Positions 1-5,747 of a stretch of 6,798 nt of DNA are shown piece after piece. The stretch is from DATEPR01 sp036503065 (GTDB taxonomy: Bacteria; Actinomycetota; Actinomycetes; Mycobacteriales; Pseudonocardiaceae). Under the pieces are notes generated by a model. The model saw only the letters and a program-made list of their open reading frames with translations. It was not told the origin of the DNA and searched no databases. How positions within the stretch are numbered: position 1 is the stretch's first letter; each line of letters begins with the position of its first letter. Made by a program: the position numbers and the translations under genes. The stretch is from the NCBI GenBank assembly GCA_036503065.1, contig DASXXM010000592.1:1-6798 (forward strand), written 5' to 3'.

Positions 1-726
1 CGGGCCCTGTTCCGGCCCAAGGCCGAGGGGGCCGACAACATCCCGCCCACCGGCGGTGTCGTGCTGGCCAGCAACCATCTCGCGGTCGCCGACTCGTTCT
101 TCCTGCCGCTGGTGGTGGCCCGCCGGGTGACGTTCCTCGCCAAGCGCGAGTACTTCACCGGAACGGGACTCAAGGGCCGACTGAAGCGATGGTTCTTCTC
201 CGGTGTCGGCCAGGTGCCGATCGACCGGTCCAGCGGTGCCGCCGCGCAGGCGGCCCTGGACACCGGGGTCCGGCTGCTGACCGAGGGCTCGATGCTGGGC
301 ATCTACCCCGAGGGCACCCGCTCGCCGGACGGCCGCCTCTACAAGGGCAAGACCGGCCTGGCCCGGATGGTGCTCCAGTCCAGGGTGCCGGTGGTGCCGG
401 TCGCGATGGTGGGCACGGACAAGGTCAACCCGATCGGGTCGAAGATGTGGCGGCTGCGCCCGATCCGGATCAAGATCGGCCAGCCGCTGGACTTCTCCCG
501 CTACGACGGGCTGGCCGGCGACCGGTTCGTGGAACGGTCGATCACCGACGAGATCATGTACGCCCTGATGGAACTCTCCGGCCAGGAGTACGTGGACGTG
601 TACGCCGCGAAGGTCAAGGAGGACCTCGACAAGGCGAACCTCCCGCCGGACGCGGTGGACAAGGTCATGCCGCGCCAGGCCGCCGACGTGGAGACCGGCC
701 GCGTGCCGGAGACCAGGGCGGGCTGA
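1..726 (+). CDS. 1-acyl-sn-glycerol-3-phosphate acyltransferase family protein (PlsC-like), 5' truncated
   Basis: Only the last 241 codons are present; the frame is open to the first base, so the start lies outside the window. The family transfers an acyl chain from acyl-CoA or acyl-ACP to lysophosphatidate or a similar acceptor at the inner membrane face, in phospholipid synthesis. Visible motifs, in order: the catalytic N-H-x4-D block (visible residues 25-31), GQVPIDR (70-76), YPEGTRS (102-108, the phosphate-binding block) and VPVVPVAMVGT (129-139). All four classic acyltransferase blocks are intact. The C-terminal tail is charged and has no membrane segment. It is followed after 26 bp by the exoribonuclease, so the two may be co-transcribed. 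M. tuberculosis carries a related acyltransferase (Rv2182c) near its Rv2179c and aroG, which supports conserved synteny. The true acceptor is not readable from the sequence; mannolipid or lysophospholipid acyltransfer are alternatives. Confidence 0.93.
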   Translation, partial: RALFRPKAEGADNIPPTGGVVLASNHLAVADSFFLPLVVARRVTFLAKREYFTGTGLKGRLKRWFFSGVGQVPIDRSSGAAAQAALDTGVRLLTEGSMLGIYPEGTRSPDGRLYKGKTGLARMVLQSRVPVVPVAMVGTDKVNPIGSKMWRLRPIRIKIGQPLDFSRYDGLAGDRFVERSITDEIMYALMELSGQEYVDVYAAKVKEDLDKANLPPDAVDKVMPRQAADVETGRVPETRAG

Positions 727-752
727 TCGGCGGCGACCGATACTGTCCGGTA

Positions 753-1265
753 GTGCGGTACTTCTACGACTGCGAGTTCATCGAGGACGGCCTGACGATC
801 GATCTCGTGTCGATCGGCGTCGTCGACGAGGAGGGCCGCGAGTTCTACGCCGTGTCCACCGAGTTCGACCCGGGCCGGGCCGGCACCTGGGTGCGGCAGC
901 ACGTGTTGCCCAAACTGCCACCCCCGGGTGACACGGCATGGCGGTCGAGGGCCAGGATCAGGCAGGACCTGATGGCCTTTCTCGGGGTGAACGAATCCGA
1001 CCGGTGTGAGTTGGAGCTGTGGGCGTGGATCGCCGCGTACGACCATGTCGCGCTGGCCCAGTTGTGGGGCGCGATGCCGGCGTTGCCAAGGGCGCTGCCC
1101 CGGTTCACCAGGGACCTGCGGCAGCGCTGGGAGGACGTGGGACGGCCGAGGTTGCCGCAGGCTCCGTCGGACGCGCACGACGCGCTCGCCGACGCGCGGC
1201 ACAACCTCGTCCGGTGGCAGGTGATCGAGGCGGAGCGCCGCAGACTCGGCTTCCCGGCCACGTGA
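753..1265 (+). CDS. DEDDh-type 3'-5' exoribonuclease (Rv2179c family)
   Basis: A 170-residue protein, very close to the roughly 168 residues of M. tuberculosis Rv2179c, a 3'-exoribonuclease reported to act on adenylate-rich RNA tails. The GTG start gives the family N-terminus VRYFYDCEFIEDG; the conserved opening decides the start, since only a weak ribosome-binding site precedes it. The DEDDh catalytic set is visible: D6 and E8 in DCEFIE, D97 in AAYDHVAL, and H142 with D147 in HDALADAR. Other family blocks are FYAVSTEFDP (31-40), HVLPKLPPP (50-58) and ELWAWIAAYDH. No extra domain or signal peptide is present, so it should be a soluble cytoplasmic enzyme. The frame continues open upstream across the acyltransferase gene in another phase, but that part is a shadow. 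It lies 26 bp after plsC and 140 bp before pfkA. Confidence 0.94.
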   Translation: MRYFYDCEFIEDGLTIDLVSIGVVDEEGREFYAVSTEFDPGRAGTWVRQHVLPKLPPPGDTAWRSRARIRQDLMAFLGVNESDRCELELWAWIAAYDHVALAQLWGAMPALPRALPRFTRDLRQRWEDVGRPRLPQAPSDAHDALADARHNLVRWQVIEAERRRLGFPAT

Positions 1266-1391
1266 CCGGGACCAGGCAGAACGGTCCAGACCATGAGCGC
1301 GGACGCGGGTCGCGGCGAGGGTTGCTGCACCGATCCAGTTCATGACACCCTCTGCGGTGCCGACAGGATGCCGGCGCCGTGCCGGCCGAAT

Positions 1392-1397
1392 GAGGAG
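1392..1397 (+). promoter_or_regulatory. Ribosome-binding site of pfkA
   Basis: GAGGAG lies 8 bases before the ATG at 1406. This fixes the pfkA start over the out-of-frame ATG at 1401. It is among the better Shine-Dalgarno sites in the window, consistent with a well-expressed glycolytic gene. No convincing promoter hexamers were found in the 140-bp gap 1266-1405. Confidence 0.8.
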
Positions 1398-1405
1398 CGA
1401 ATGAC

Positions 1406-2431
1406 ATGCGTATCGGTGTGCTCACCGGCGGTGGTGACTGCCCAGGCCTGAACGCGGTGATCCGCGCGGTCACCCGCAAGGGGATCGAGGCACACGGCTG
1501 GGAGGTGCTCGGCTTCCGCAACGGATGGCAGGGCCCGCTGGAAGGACTGACCCGCCCGATCGGACTGGACGACGTCGAGGACATCCTGGCGCGCGGCGGG
1601 ACGATTCTCGGCTCGTCGCGGACCAACCCGTTCAAGGTGGACGGCGGCGTGGACCGCATCCGCAAGGTGCTCGCGGACAACGGCGTCGACGCCCTGGTCG
1701 CCATCGGCGGCGAGGACACCCTCGGTGTCGCGAAGCGCCTGACCGACGAGGGCATCGGCGTCGTCGGCGTGCCCAAGACCATCGACAACGACCTGAACGC
1801 CACCGACTACACGTTCGGCTTCGACACCGCGGTCATGATCGCCACCGAGGCGATCGACCGCCTGCGCACCACGGCCGAGTCGCACCACAGGGCACTGGTG
1901 GTCGAGGTGATGGGCCGGCACGCTGGCTGGATCGCGCTGCACTCCGGCCTGGCCGGCGGCGCGAACGTGATCCTGGTGCCGGAGCGGCCCTTCGCCCTGG
2001 ACAAGGTGATCGACTGGGTGCAGAGCCGGTTCGAACGGCAGTTCGCGCCGATCATCGTGGTCGCGGAGGGAGCGATTCCCGAAGGCGGCAACGAGGTGCT
2101 GCTGAGCGGCGAGAAGGACGCGTTCGGCCACGTCCAGTTCGGCGGCATCGGCGACTGGCTGGCCCGCGAGATCGCCACCGCGACCGGCAAGGAATCCCGC
2201 GCCGTGGTGCTCGGCCACGTACAGCGCGGCGGCACCCCGACCGCCTACGACCGGGTGCTGGCCACACGTTTCGGCCTGCACGCGGTGGACGCGGTGGCGG
2301 ACAGCGACTTCGGCGTAATGGTCGCGCTGCGCGGCACCGACATCGTCCGAGTGAAGTTGTCCGAAGCGACCGCCGAACTGAAGACCGTACCGGCGGCGCG
2401 CTACGAGGAAGCCGAAGTCTTCTTCGGCTGA
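1406..2431 (+). CDS. pfkA: 6-phosphofructokinase, predicted diphosphate (PPi)-dependent
   Basis: A 341-residue group III phosphofructokinase that phosphorylates fructose 6-phosphate at C1 in glycolysis; it works reversibly if PPi is the donor. Visible blocks: the phosphate-binding N-terminus GVLTGGGDCPGLN (4-16), ILGSSRTNPF (67-76), GGEDTLG (101-107), VPKTIDNDL (122-130) with catalytic D127 and D129, the sugar-phosphate-binding MGRHAGW (169-175), EGAIPEGG (221-228) and HVQRGGTPTAYDR (271-283). Residue 104 is Asp and residue 124 is Lys. In this family Gly at 104 goes with ATP and Asp goes with PPi, as in the characterised A. methanolica enzyme, whereas Streptomyces and mycobacterial ATP enzymes carry GGEGT. 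The PPi assignment is therefore inference from two residues; the name pfp would then fit better. Length is normal and the gene is complete. A strong hairpin begins 33 bp after the stop. Confidence 0.96.
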   Translation: MRIGVLTGGGDCPGLNAVIRAVTRKGIEAHGWEVLGFRNGWQGPLEGLTRPIGLDDVEDILARGGTILGSSRTNPFKVDGGVDRIRKVLADNGVDALVAIGGEDTLGVAKRLTDEGIGVVGVPKTIDNDLNATDYTFGFDTAVMIATEAIDRLRTTAESHHRALVVEVMGRHAGWIALHSGLAGGANVILVPERPFALDKVIDWVQSRFERQFAPIIVVAEGAIPEGGNEVLLSGEKDAFGHVQFGGIGDWLAREIATATGKESRAVVLGHVQRGGTPTAYDRVLATRFGLHAVDAVADSDFGVMVALRGTDIVRVKLSEATAELKTVPAARYEEAEVFFG

Positions 2432-2464
2432 GCCGAGCCATCCGTCAAGCCGTTTTCCCTGTTG

Positions 2465-2495
2465 GGACGGTGTCCGGCCCGGCCGGACACCGTCC
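2465..2495. terminator. Strong GC hairpin after pfkA, likely transcription terminator
   Basis: The 15-base arms 2465-2479 and 2481-2495 are perfect reverse complements around a single C (left arm GGACGGTGTCCGGCC). In practice the inner bases form the loop, leaving an 11-bp stem or longer. It sits 33 bp past the pfkA stop, between convergent genes. There is no U tract, which is common for actinobacterial terminators. It could also work for the minus-strand DUF2891 gene. Confidence 0.65.
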
Positions 2496-2524
2496 GCTCA
2501 CAAGCGGCTCGGAGAGTCAAACGA

Positions 2525-2552
2525 CTGTCCACAGCAGCCGGGGCTATCCACA
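2525..2552 (+). promoter_or_regulatory. Pair of DnaA-box-like 9-mers
   Basis: CTGTCCACA (2525-2533) and CTATCCACA (2544-2552) each differ by one base from the actinobacterial DnaA boxes TTGTCCACA and TTATCCACA. They have the same orientation and lie 19 bp apart. A similar pair lies in the other repeat copy. DnaA binding is only suggested; the second 9-mer is also part of a predicted hairpin loop. Confidence 0.3.
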
Positions 2553-2630
2553 GCCTCCCGGCGAATGTCCCATTTGGTGCTTGACAAGCGGTACGTTGGA
2601 AATGGGACGCCCCCCGTGGAGTGGTGGGGG
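2546..2630 (+). repeat. Structured intergenic repeat, copy 1 (core)
   Basis: This segment aligns with 5399-5484 with about one single-base gap up to the C-run. Shared words in the same order: ATCCACAG, CCGGCGAA, CCCA, GCTTGACA, TACGTT, GAAA, GGG, then a C-run and a G-run. By hand about three quarters of positions match. GCTTGACA starts 33 bases after the start of ATCCACAG in both copies. The last part forms a stem of five C (2611-2615) and five G (2626-2630) around a 10-base loop. A further hairpin, 2537-2545 with 2552-2562 (two single-base bulges), exposes the loop ATCCAC. A 9-bp inverted repeat GTCCCATTT/AAATGGGAC (2567-2575, 2600-2608) is specific to this copy. The left end GTCAAGCC (2444-2451) also has a counterpart in copy 2, so copy 1 may extend from 2444 with an internal insertion that includes the terminator. 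Confidence 0.7.
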
Positions 2631-2703
2631 CCTGGCCTGCGGTGGGGCAGAGCGCCGGTGAAGTCGTGTTTTCGCAGATCAGATGGCTAATCGGCGGACG
2701 GGG

Positions 2704-3741
2704 TCAGTCGGTGAGCGCGCCGAGTACCAGGTAGCTGGCGAACGTGCCCAACCAGTGCTCTGCCGCGTACCCAAAGCCGAACACGTAGCCCCAGCCGGCC
2801 TCGCGGTGCACGTCGGCGGCCCGGCGAGCCAGTGCCACGTGCGGATGGCCGTCCGGCAGTGTGTCGGCGATCGCGGCCCAGCACCACGCTCGCGACAGCG
2901 CGAGCCCGGCCAGATGGGAGCCGAGCGGGTCGGTCGGGTCGGGCACCGGGATCGGCTCGCGCAGGCTCGTCCAGCGGGGCGTGTCCAGATCCGGCAGGAA
3001 GCCGTCGAACCAGGTGGCGAACTCGGCCGGCGTTTGTACCCGGCGCATCAGGTCGGCCTCGATCAGCGCGGGGGAGATGAAGTCGGCCGCGTCCGGCTCG
3101 TAGCCGCCGTAGGCCCGATCGGCGCCGAACCAGCGGCGGGCGGTGTCGGTGATCGCGTCGGCCAGTTCGTGGTCCGCGCTCGCTCGTGCCGCGTCGACGA
3201 TCAGGCCGAGCGCGAAGGCGCTGTTGGCGTGGGTGCCGACCCTCGTCGGGCGGGTCGCGTCGGTCACCCAGGTCAGGCATCGGTCGCGCAGGATCTCGGT
3301 CAGCGGCGACAGGTTCTTGGCCCAGCTCGCCGCGGCGGTCGCCGAGTCGTGGGCGGCCCAGCGGCGCAGTTCCGCGTCCAGCACGAGCAGCCACGCCCAG
3401 CCGTAGGGGCGTTCCCAGTGCGTGCCGTTCGGGCCGCGGAAGAACTCGGCCTCGGTGGCCGCGCCCTCCACGGTGATCAACCGGTCCAGCACGGCGGCCG
3501 CTTCGCCGGTGTCCGGCAGGTCGGGTCGTACCCGCAACAGCCGGACGATCAGCCAGGTCTGGTGCACGCACGAGTGCCAGTCGTACGACCCGGCGAAGAC
3601 GGGGTGGCGAGTTCGCTGTGGCACGAGGTCCTCGGCCGAGTGAACGAAGTGCGTCCAGTGCACCGGATAGTCACGCTGAACGTTCGCCACCGCAGTGTTC
3701 AGTAGACGGTTCGCGTCACTGTCATCCAATCGGGTGGTCAC
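2704..3741 (-). CDS. DUF2891 family protein
   Basis: A 345-residue protein starting with GTG at 3741. AGGA lies about 9 bases upstream, and the overlapping ATG is out of frame and closes at once. It matches the DUF2891 pattern throughout: HPVFAGSYDWHSCVH (46-60), ERPYGWAWLL (110-119), THANSAFAL (170-178), YEPDAADFISPALIEADLM (214-232), HLAGLALSRAW (277-287), and a C-terminal AEHWLGTFASYL (327-338). The many conserved Trp, His and Asp and the helical spacing suggest an alpha-toroid fold like that of some glycoside-active enzymes, but no activity is established for the family as far as I know. No signal peptide or membrane segment is visible, so it is probably cytoplasmic. It is transcribed away from aroG and toward pfkA, in its own unit. 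It interrupts an otherwise plus-strand cluster, which suggests a later insertion. Confidence 0.88.
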   Translation of the reverse strand: MTTRLDDSDANRLLNTAVANVQRDYPVHWTHFVHSAEDLVPQRTRHPVFAGSYDWHSCVHQTWLIVRLLRVRPDLPDTGEAAAVLDRLITVEGAATEAEFFRGPNGTHWERPYGWAWLLVLDAELRRWAAHDSATAAASWAKNLSPLTEILRDRCLTWVTDATRPTRVGTHANSAFALGLIVDAARASADHELADAITDTARRWFGADRAYGGYEPDAADFISPALIEADLMRRVQTPAEFATWFDGFLPDLDTPRWTSLREPIPVPDPTDPLGSHLAGLALSRAWCWAAIADTLPDGHPHVALARRAADVHREAGWGYVFGFGYAAEHWLGTFASYLVLGALTD

Positions 3742-3905
3742 ATCGAGTTATCCTGCCGGCTGATCGCCGCCGGCGACAGCGTCTTTAGTACGCCGAATGC
3801 ACTAATTCGATGGTGATCATGAGAGCACTCGGGAGAATTGTCTCGATTGATGAGAACGGCATCCCTGAGGTCGGGAGGTCAGACGCACCGCCTACCCTTG
3901 TTGAC
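3742..3905. promoter_or_regulatory. Divergent control region between the DUF2891 gene and aroG
   Basis: This gap must hold promoters for both directions and looks richer in A/T than its surroundings. A CGAAT/ATTCG inverted repeat with a six-base spacer lies at 3794-3809 and could be a small operator. TACCCT at 3893-3898 fits the actinobacterial -10 pattern TAnnnT and would place a transcript start at about 3905-3906, on the GTG of the upstream ORF. No matching -35 hexamer was seen, so the promoter call is tentative. Confidence 0.4.
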
Positions 3906-3953
3906 GTGAACTGGACCGTCGATTCGACCGACGCTGCTGGGGGCGCATCATGA
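3906..3953 (+). CDS. Upstream ORF (15 codons) repeating the conserved AroG start and overlapping aroG
   Basis: GTG at 3906 opens a frame reading (M)NWTVDSTDAAGGAS and closing with TGA at 3951-3953. That stop overlaps the aroG ATG in an ATGA arrangement. The first six residues equal the N-terminus of M. tuberculosis AroG (MNWTVD, from memory), yet this frame is not the aroG frame. The same WTVD motif occurs again inside the real gene at residues 9-12. The region therefore looks like a partial duplication of the gene's 5' end, or a 62-bp insertion after the ancestral start. A TAnnnT hexamer seven bases upstream would allow leaderless translation from this GTG, with aroG then translated by coupling, since the aroG ATG has only a weak GGGGG ribosome-binding site. 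Expression is unproven; it may be a relic. Confidence 0.45.
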   Translation: MNWTVDSTDAAGGAS

Positions 3954-3985
3954 CGAGGCCTGGTTCGGCGACCTGGACCGTCGAT
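3911..3985 (+). repeat. 13-bp direct repeat flanking the aroG start
   Basis: CTGGACCGTCGAT occurs at 3911-3923 and again at 3973-3985, with 62 bp between repeat starts. The match extends leftward with two mismatches (16 of 18). The offset is not a multiple of three, so the two copies are read in different frames. Confidence 0.9.
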
Positions 3986-5356
3986 GTACCGATGGATGAG
4001 CTGCCCGAGCTGCCGCCGCTGCCGCCCGAGCTCCGCAACAAGCTCGACGTCGCACTCACCAAACCCGCGGCGCAGCAACCGAAATGGCCCGACGCCGACC
4101 ACGTGCGCCGGGTGCGGACCGTGTTGGAGAGCGTGCCGCCGATCACCGTGCCCACCGAGATCGACCGGCTGCGCGCACAACTCGCCGAGGTCGCCAGGGG
4201 CGAGGCGTTCCTGTTGCAGGGCGGCGACTGCGCGGAGACGTTCGCCAGCAACACCGAGCCGCACATCCGGGGCAACGTGCGCACGCTGCTGCAGATGGCG
4301 GTCGTGCTCACCTACGGCTCCAGCATGCCGGTCGTGAAGGTCGCCCGCATCGCCGGGCAGTACGCGAAGCCGCGCTCGGCCGAACTGGACGCGCTGGGCC
4401 TGTCGTCCTACCGCGGCGACATCATCAATTCGCTCACCGCGACGCCAGAGGCCCGCGTGCCGGACCCGTCGCGGATGATCCGGGCGTACGCCAACTCCGG
4501 CGCCACCATGAACCTGTTGCGCGCGTTGACCAGTGGCGGCATGGCCGACCTGCACATGGTGCACGACTGGAACAAGGACTTCGTGCTCCGGTCGCCTGCC
4601 GGCGAGCGCTACGAGGCGCTGGCCACCGAGATCGACAGGGGCCTGCGGTTCATGTCGGCATGTGGCGTGTCCGACTCCAGCCTGGCCGCCACCGAGATCT
4701 TCGCCAGCCACGAGGCGCTGCTGCTGGACTACGAGCGGGCCATGCTGCGGATGGACAACCGCGAGGAGACCGCGCGGCTCTACGACCTGTCCGCACACTT
4801 CCTGTGGATCGGCGAGCGGACCCGCCAGTTGGAGGGCGCGCACATCGCGCTGGCGGAACTGCTGGCCAACCCGATCGGCCTCAAGATCGGCCCCACCACC
4901 AGCCCGGAGTTGGCCGTGGAGTACGTGGAGCGGCTCAACCCCGCCAACGTGCCCGGTCGGCTCACCCTGGTCAGCCGGATGGGCAACGGCAAGGTCCGCG
5001 ACACGCTGCCGCCGATCGTGGAGAAGGTCACCGCATCCGGCCACCAGGTGATCTGGCAGTGCGACCCGATGCACGGCAACACGCACGAGTCGTCCACCGG
5101 TTACAAGACGAGGCACTTCGACCGCATCGTGGACGAGGTGCAGGGCTTCTTCGAGGTACACCGGAATCTGGGCACCCACCCCGGCGGCATCCACGTCGAG
5201 GTAACCGGCGAGGACGTGACCGAGTGCCTCGGCGGCGCACAGGAGATCTCCGACCTCGACCTGCACGGCCGCTACGAGACCGCCTGCGACCCTCGGCTGA
5301 ACACCCAGCAATCCCTGGAACTGGCGTTCCTGGTGGCGGAGATGCTCCGCTCGTAG
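3950..5356 (+). CDS. aroG: 3-deoxy-7-phosphoheptulonate synthase, class II
   Basis: A 468-residue class II (plant/actinobacterial type) DAHP synthase. It condenses phosphoenolpyruvate with erythrose 4-phosphate, the first step of the shikimate pathway, in the cytoplasm. The whole length matches M. tuberculosis AroG Rv2178c (462 residues). The four metal ligands of that enzyme fall at C94 (GGDCAET), H375 (DPMHGNTHES), E417 (HVEVTGE) and D447 (ETACDPRLN). Substrate blocks include RIAGQYAKPRS (133-143) and IGERTRQLEGAHIA. The N-terminal extension, which in the mycobacterial enzyme takes part in dimer contacts and aromatic amino-acid feedback, is present, so feedback by aromatic amino acids is likely. 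The ATG at 3950 gives MTRPGSATWTVDVP, six residues longer than the mycobacterial start and arising where the start region is duplicated. GGGGG lies six bases upstream. The ATG overlaps the stop of the upstream ORF. Strong hairpin structure follows the TAG. Confidence 0.97.
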   Translation: MTRPGSATWTVDVPMDELPELPPLPPELRNKLDVALTKPAAQQPKWPDADHVRRVRTVLESVPPITVPTEIDRLRAQLAEVARGEAFLLQGGDCAETFASNTEPHIRGNVRTLLQMAVVLTYGSSMPVVKVARIAGQYAKPRSAELDALGLSSYRGDIINSLTATPEARVPDPSRMIRAYANSGATMNLLRALTSGGMADLHMVHDWNKDFVLRSPAGERYEALATEIDRGLRFMSACGVSDSSLAATEIFASHEALLLDYERAMLRMDNREETARLYDLSAHFLWIGERTRQLEGAHIALAELLANPIGLKIGPTTSPELAVEYVERLNPANVPGRLTLVSRMGNGKVRDTLPPIVEKVTASGHQVIWQCDPMHGNTHESSTGYKTRHFDRIVDEVQGFFEVHRNLGTHPGGIHVEVTGEDVTECLGGAQEISDLDLHGRYETACDPRLNTQQSLELAFLVAEMLRS

Positions 5357-5358
5357 CT

Positions 5359-5439
5359 TGTCAAGCCCTTCGTCCAATTGTGGATAATTTCGCCGGCAAT
5401 CCACAGATTGCCGGCGAACCACCCAATCGGGGCTTGACA
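5359..5439. repeat. Nested palindrome directly after aroG (left part of repeat copy 2; probable terminator)
   Basis: TGTCAAGCCC (5359-5368) and GGGCTTGACA (5430-5439) are perfect 10-bp inverted repeats. Inside them a perfect 12-bp stem, TTCGCCGGCAAT (5389-5400) with ATTGCCGGCGAA (5407-5418), encloses the loop CCACAG. ATTGTGG (5377-5383) and CCACCCAAT (5419-5427) can pair imperfectly between the two. The outer repeat begins three bases after the aroG stop, so the inner hairpin is well placed to end aroG transcription. The layered structure is more elaborate than a simple terminator. Confidence 0.8.
5379..5405. promoter_or_regulatory. DnaA-box-like pair in repeat copy 2
   Basis: The reverse complement of 5379-5387 is TTATCCACA, a perfect DnaA box. 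CAATCCACA on the plus strand at 5397-5405 deviates at one or two positions. The two lie 18 bp apart, close to the 19 bp of the pair in copy 1, but in opposite orientation. Function is unproven and the second site lies in a hairpin loop. Confidence 0.35.
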
Positions 5440-5484
5440 GGTATACGTTTGAAAAGGGCCGAAGCCCCCAGGGTTGGGCGGGGG
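5399..5484 (+). repeat. Structured intergenic repeat, copy 2 (core)
   Basis: Second copy of the element at 2546-2630, with the same ordered words (ATCCACAG, CCGGCGAA, CCCA, GCTTGACA, TACGTT, GAAA, GGG). It ends in a stem of five C (5465-5469) and five G (5480-5484) around a 10-base loop. The loop sequence differs from copy 1 but the stem and loop length are kept. Stem sequences of the upstream hairpin also differ between copies while pairing and the CCAC loop remain, which is what a conserved structure would show. The similarity fades after the G-run. Confidence 0.7.
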
Positions 5485-5559
5485 ACTGCCGCGCCCGGCA
5501 CGTCGCGGTTAGGGAGCCTGTTCGCCTGTCCCAGGGCTGGTCAGTGGCGTTGTCGAGGC

Positions 5560-5745
5560 CTACGGGTCGCATTTGTCGGCGTTGGCTGCCCCGGTGTGGC
5601 GGGCCGGCGTGCGTCCGGCGAGATGTGATGTTGGCGTCGCCACTGGCTCGGCGTCTCGTGGTTCGGCATCCGTCACGGCGCCGACGGCTGACGAAACCAG
5701 CCCCGGAAATCGATCCTGAGGGTTGGCGGGCGCAGGGTTCTTCAC
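5560..5745 (-). CDS. Possible small hypothetical protein (61 residues)
   Basis: A minus-strand frame that starts with GTG at 5745, two bases after the stop of the small Cys-rich ORF, and ends in TAG at 5560-5562. It reads VKNPAPANPQDRFPGL at the N-terminus and is rich in Ala, Pro, Thr and Asp, with one Cys near the end (residue 59) and no membrane segment. The tight spacing would allow coupled translation with the ORF before it. No ribosome-binding site of its own is clear, and I recognise no family. It is a weak call: it could equally be the chance extension of a long open frame in GC-rich DNA. Confidence 0.22.
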   Translation of the reverse strand: MKNPAPANPQDRFPGLVSSAVGAVTDAEPRDAEPVATPTSHLAGRTPARHTGAANADKCDP

Positions 5746-5747
5746 GG

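Larger units (their letters stand above)
2432..2703. other. Gene-free convergent intergenic region between pfkA and the DUF2891 gene
   Basis: These 272 bp separate two genes that face each other. No ORF with plausible codon use was seen. The stretch holds, in order: GTCAAGCC at 2444-2451, a 15-bp-arm hairpin (2465-2495), a short CCGCT/AGCGG hairpin (2494-2507), two DnaA-box-like 9-mers (2525-2533, 2544-2552), and the repeat element that recurs after aroG (core 2546-2630). From about 2640 to 2703 nothing recognisable was seen. Confidence 0.8.

Noticed and set aside
189..752. An in-frame upstream extension of the exoribonuclease across the acyltransferase gene
   Set aside because: The conserved family N-terminus begins at the GTG at 753; the upstream part is Gly/Arg/Pro-rich out-of-phase reading of plsC.
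1269..1287. GGACC/GGTCC hairpin after the exoribonuclease gene as a terminator
   Set aside because: A five-bp stem with a nine-base loop is too weak to call in DNA of this composition.
1340..2281. A 313-codon minus-strand open frame across pfkA
   Set aside because: Antisense shadow of pfkA, with no family motif and no ribosome-binding site.
2581..2597. TTGACA as a -35 element with TACGTT as a -10 element in the repeats (also 5434-5448)
   Set aside because: The two hexamers are only 4-5 bases apart and there is no -10 hexamer at 16-18 bases, so a standard sigma-70-type promoter does not fit.
2610..2630. 6C RNA motif suggested by the C-run hairpin
   Set aside because: In 6C RNA the C runs lie in hairpin loops and there are two such hairpins. 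Here the C run is in the stem and only one such hairpin is seen.
3810..3953. A 47-codon plus-strand ORF that extends the aroG upstream ORF to an ATG at 3810
   Set aside because: It is in frame, but the added codons have low G/C at third positions, no ribosome-binding site precedes it, and it spans the probable promoter. Only the last 15 codons show a recognisable pattern.
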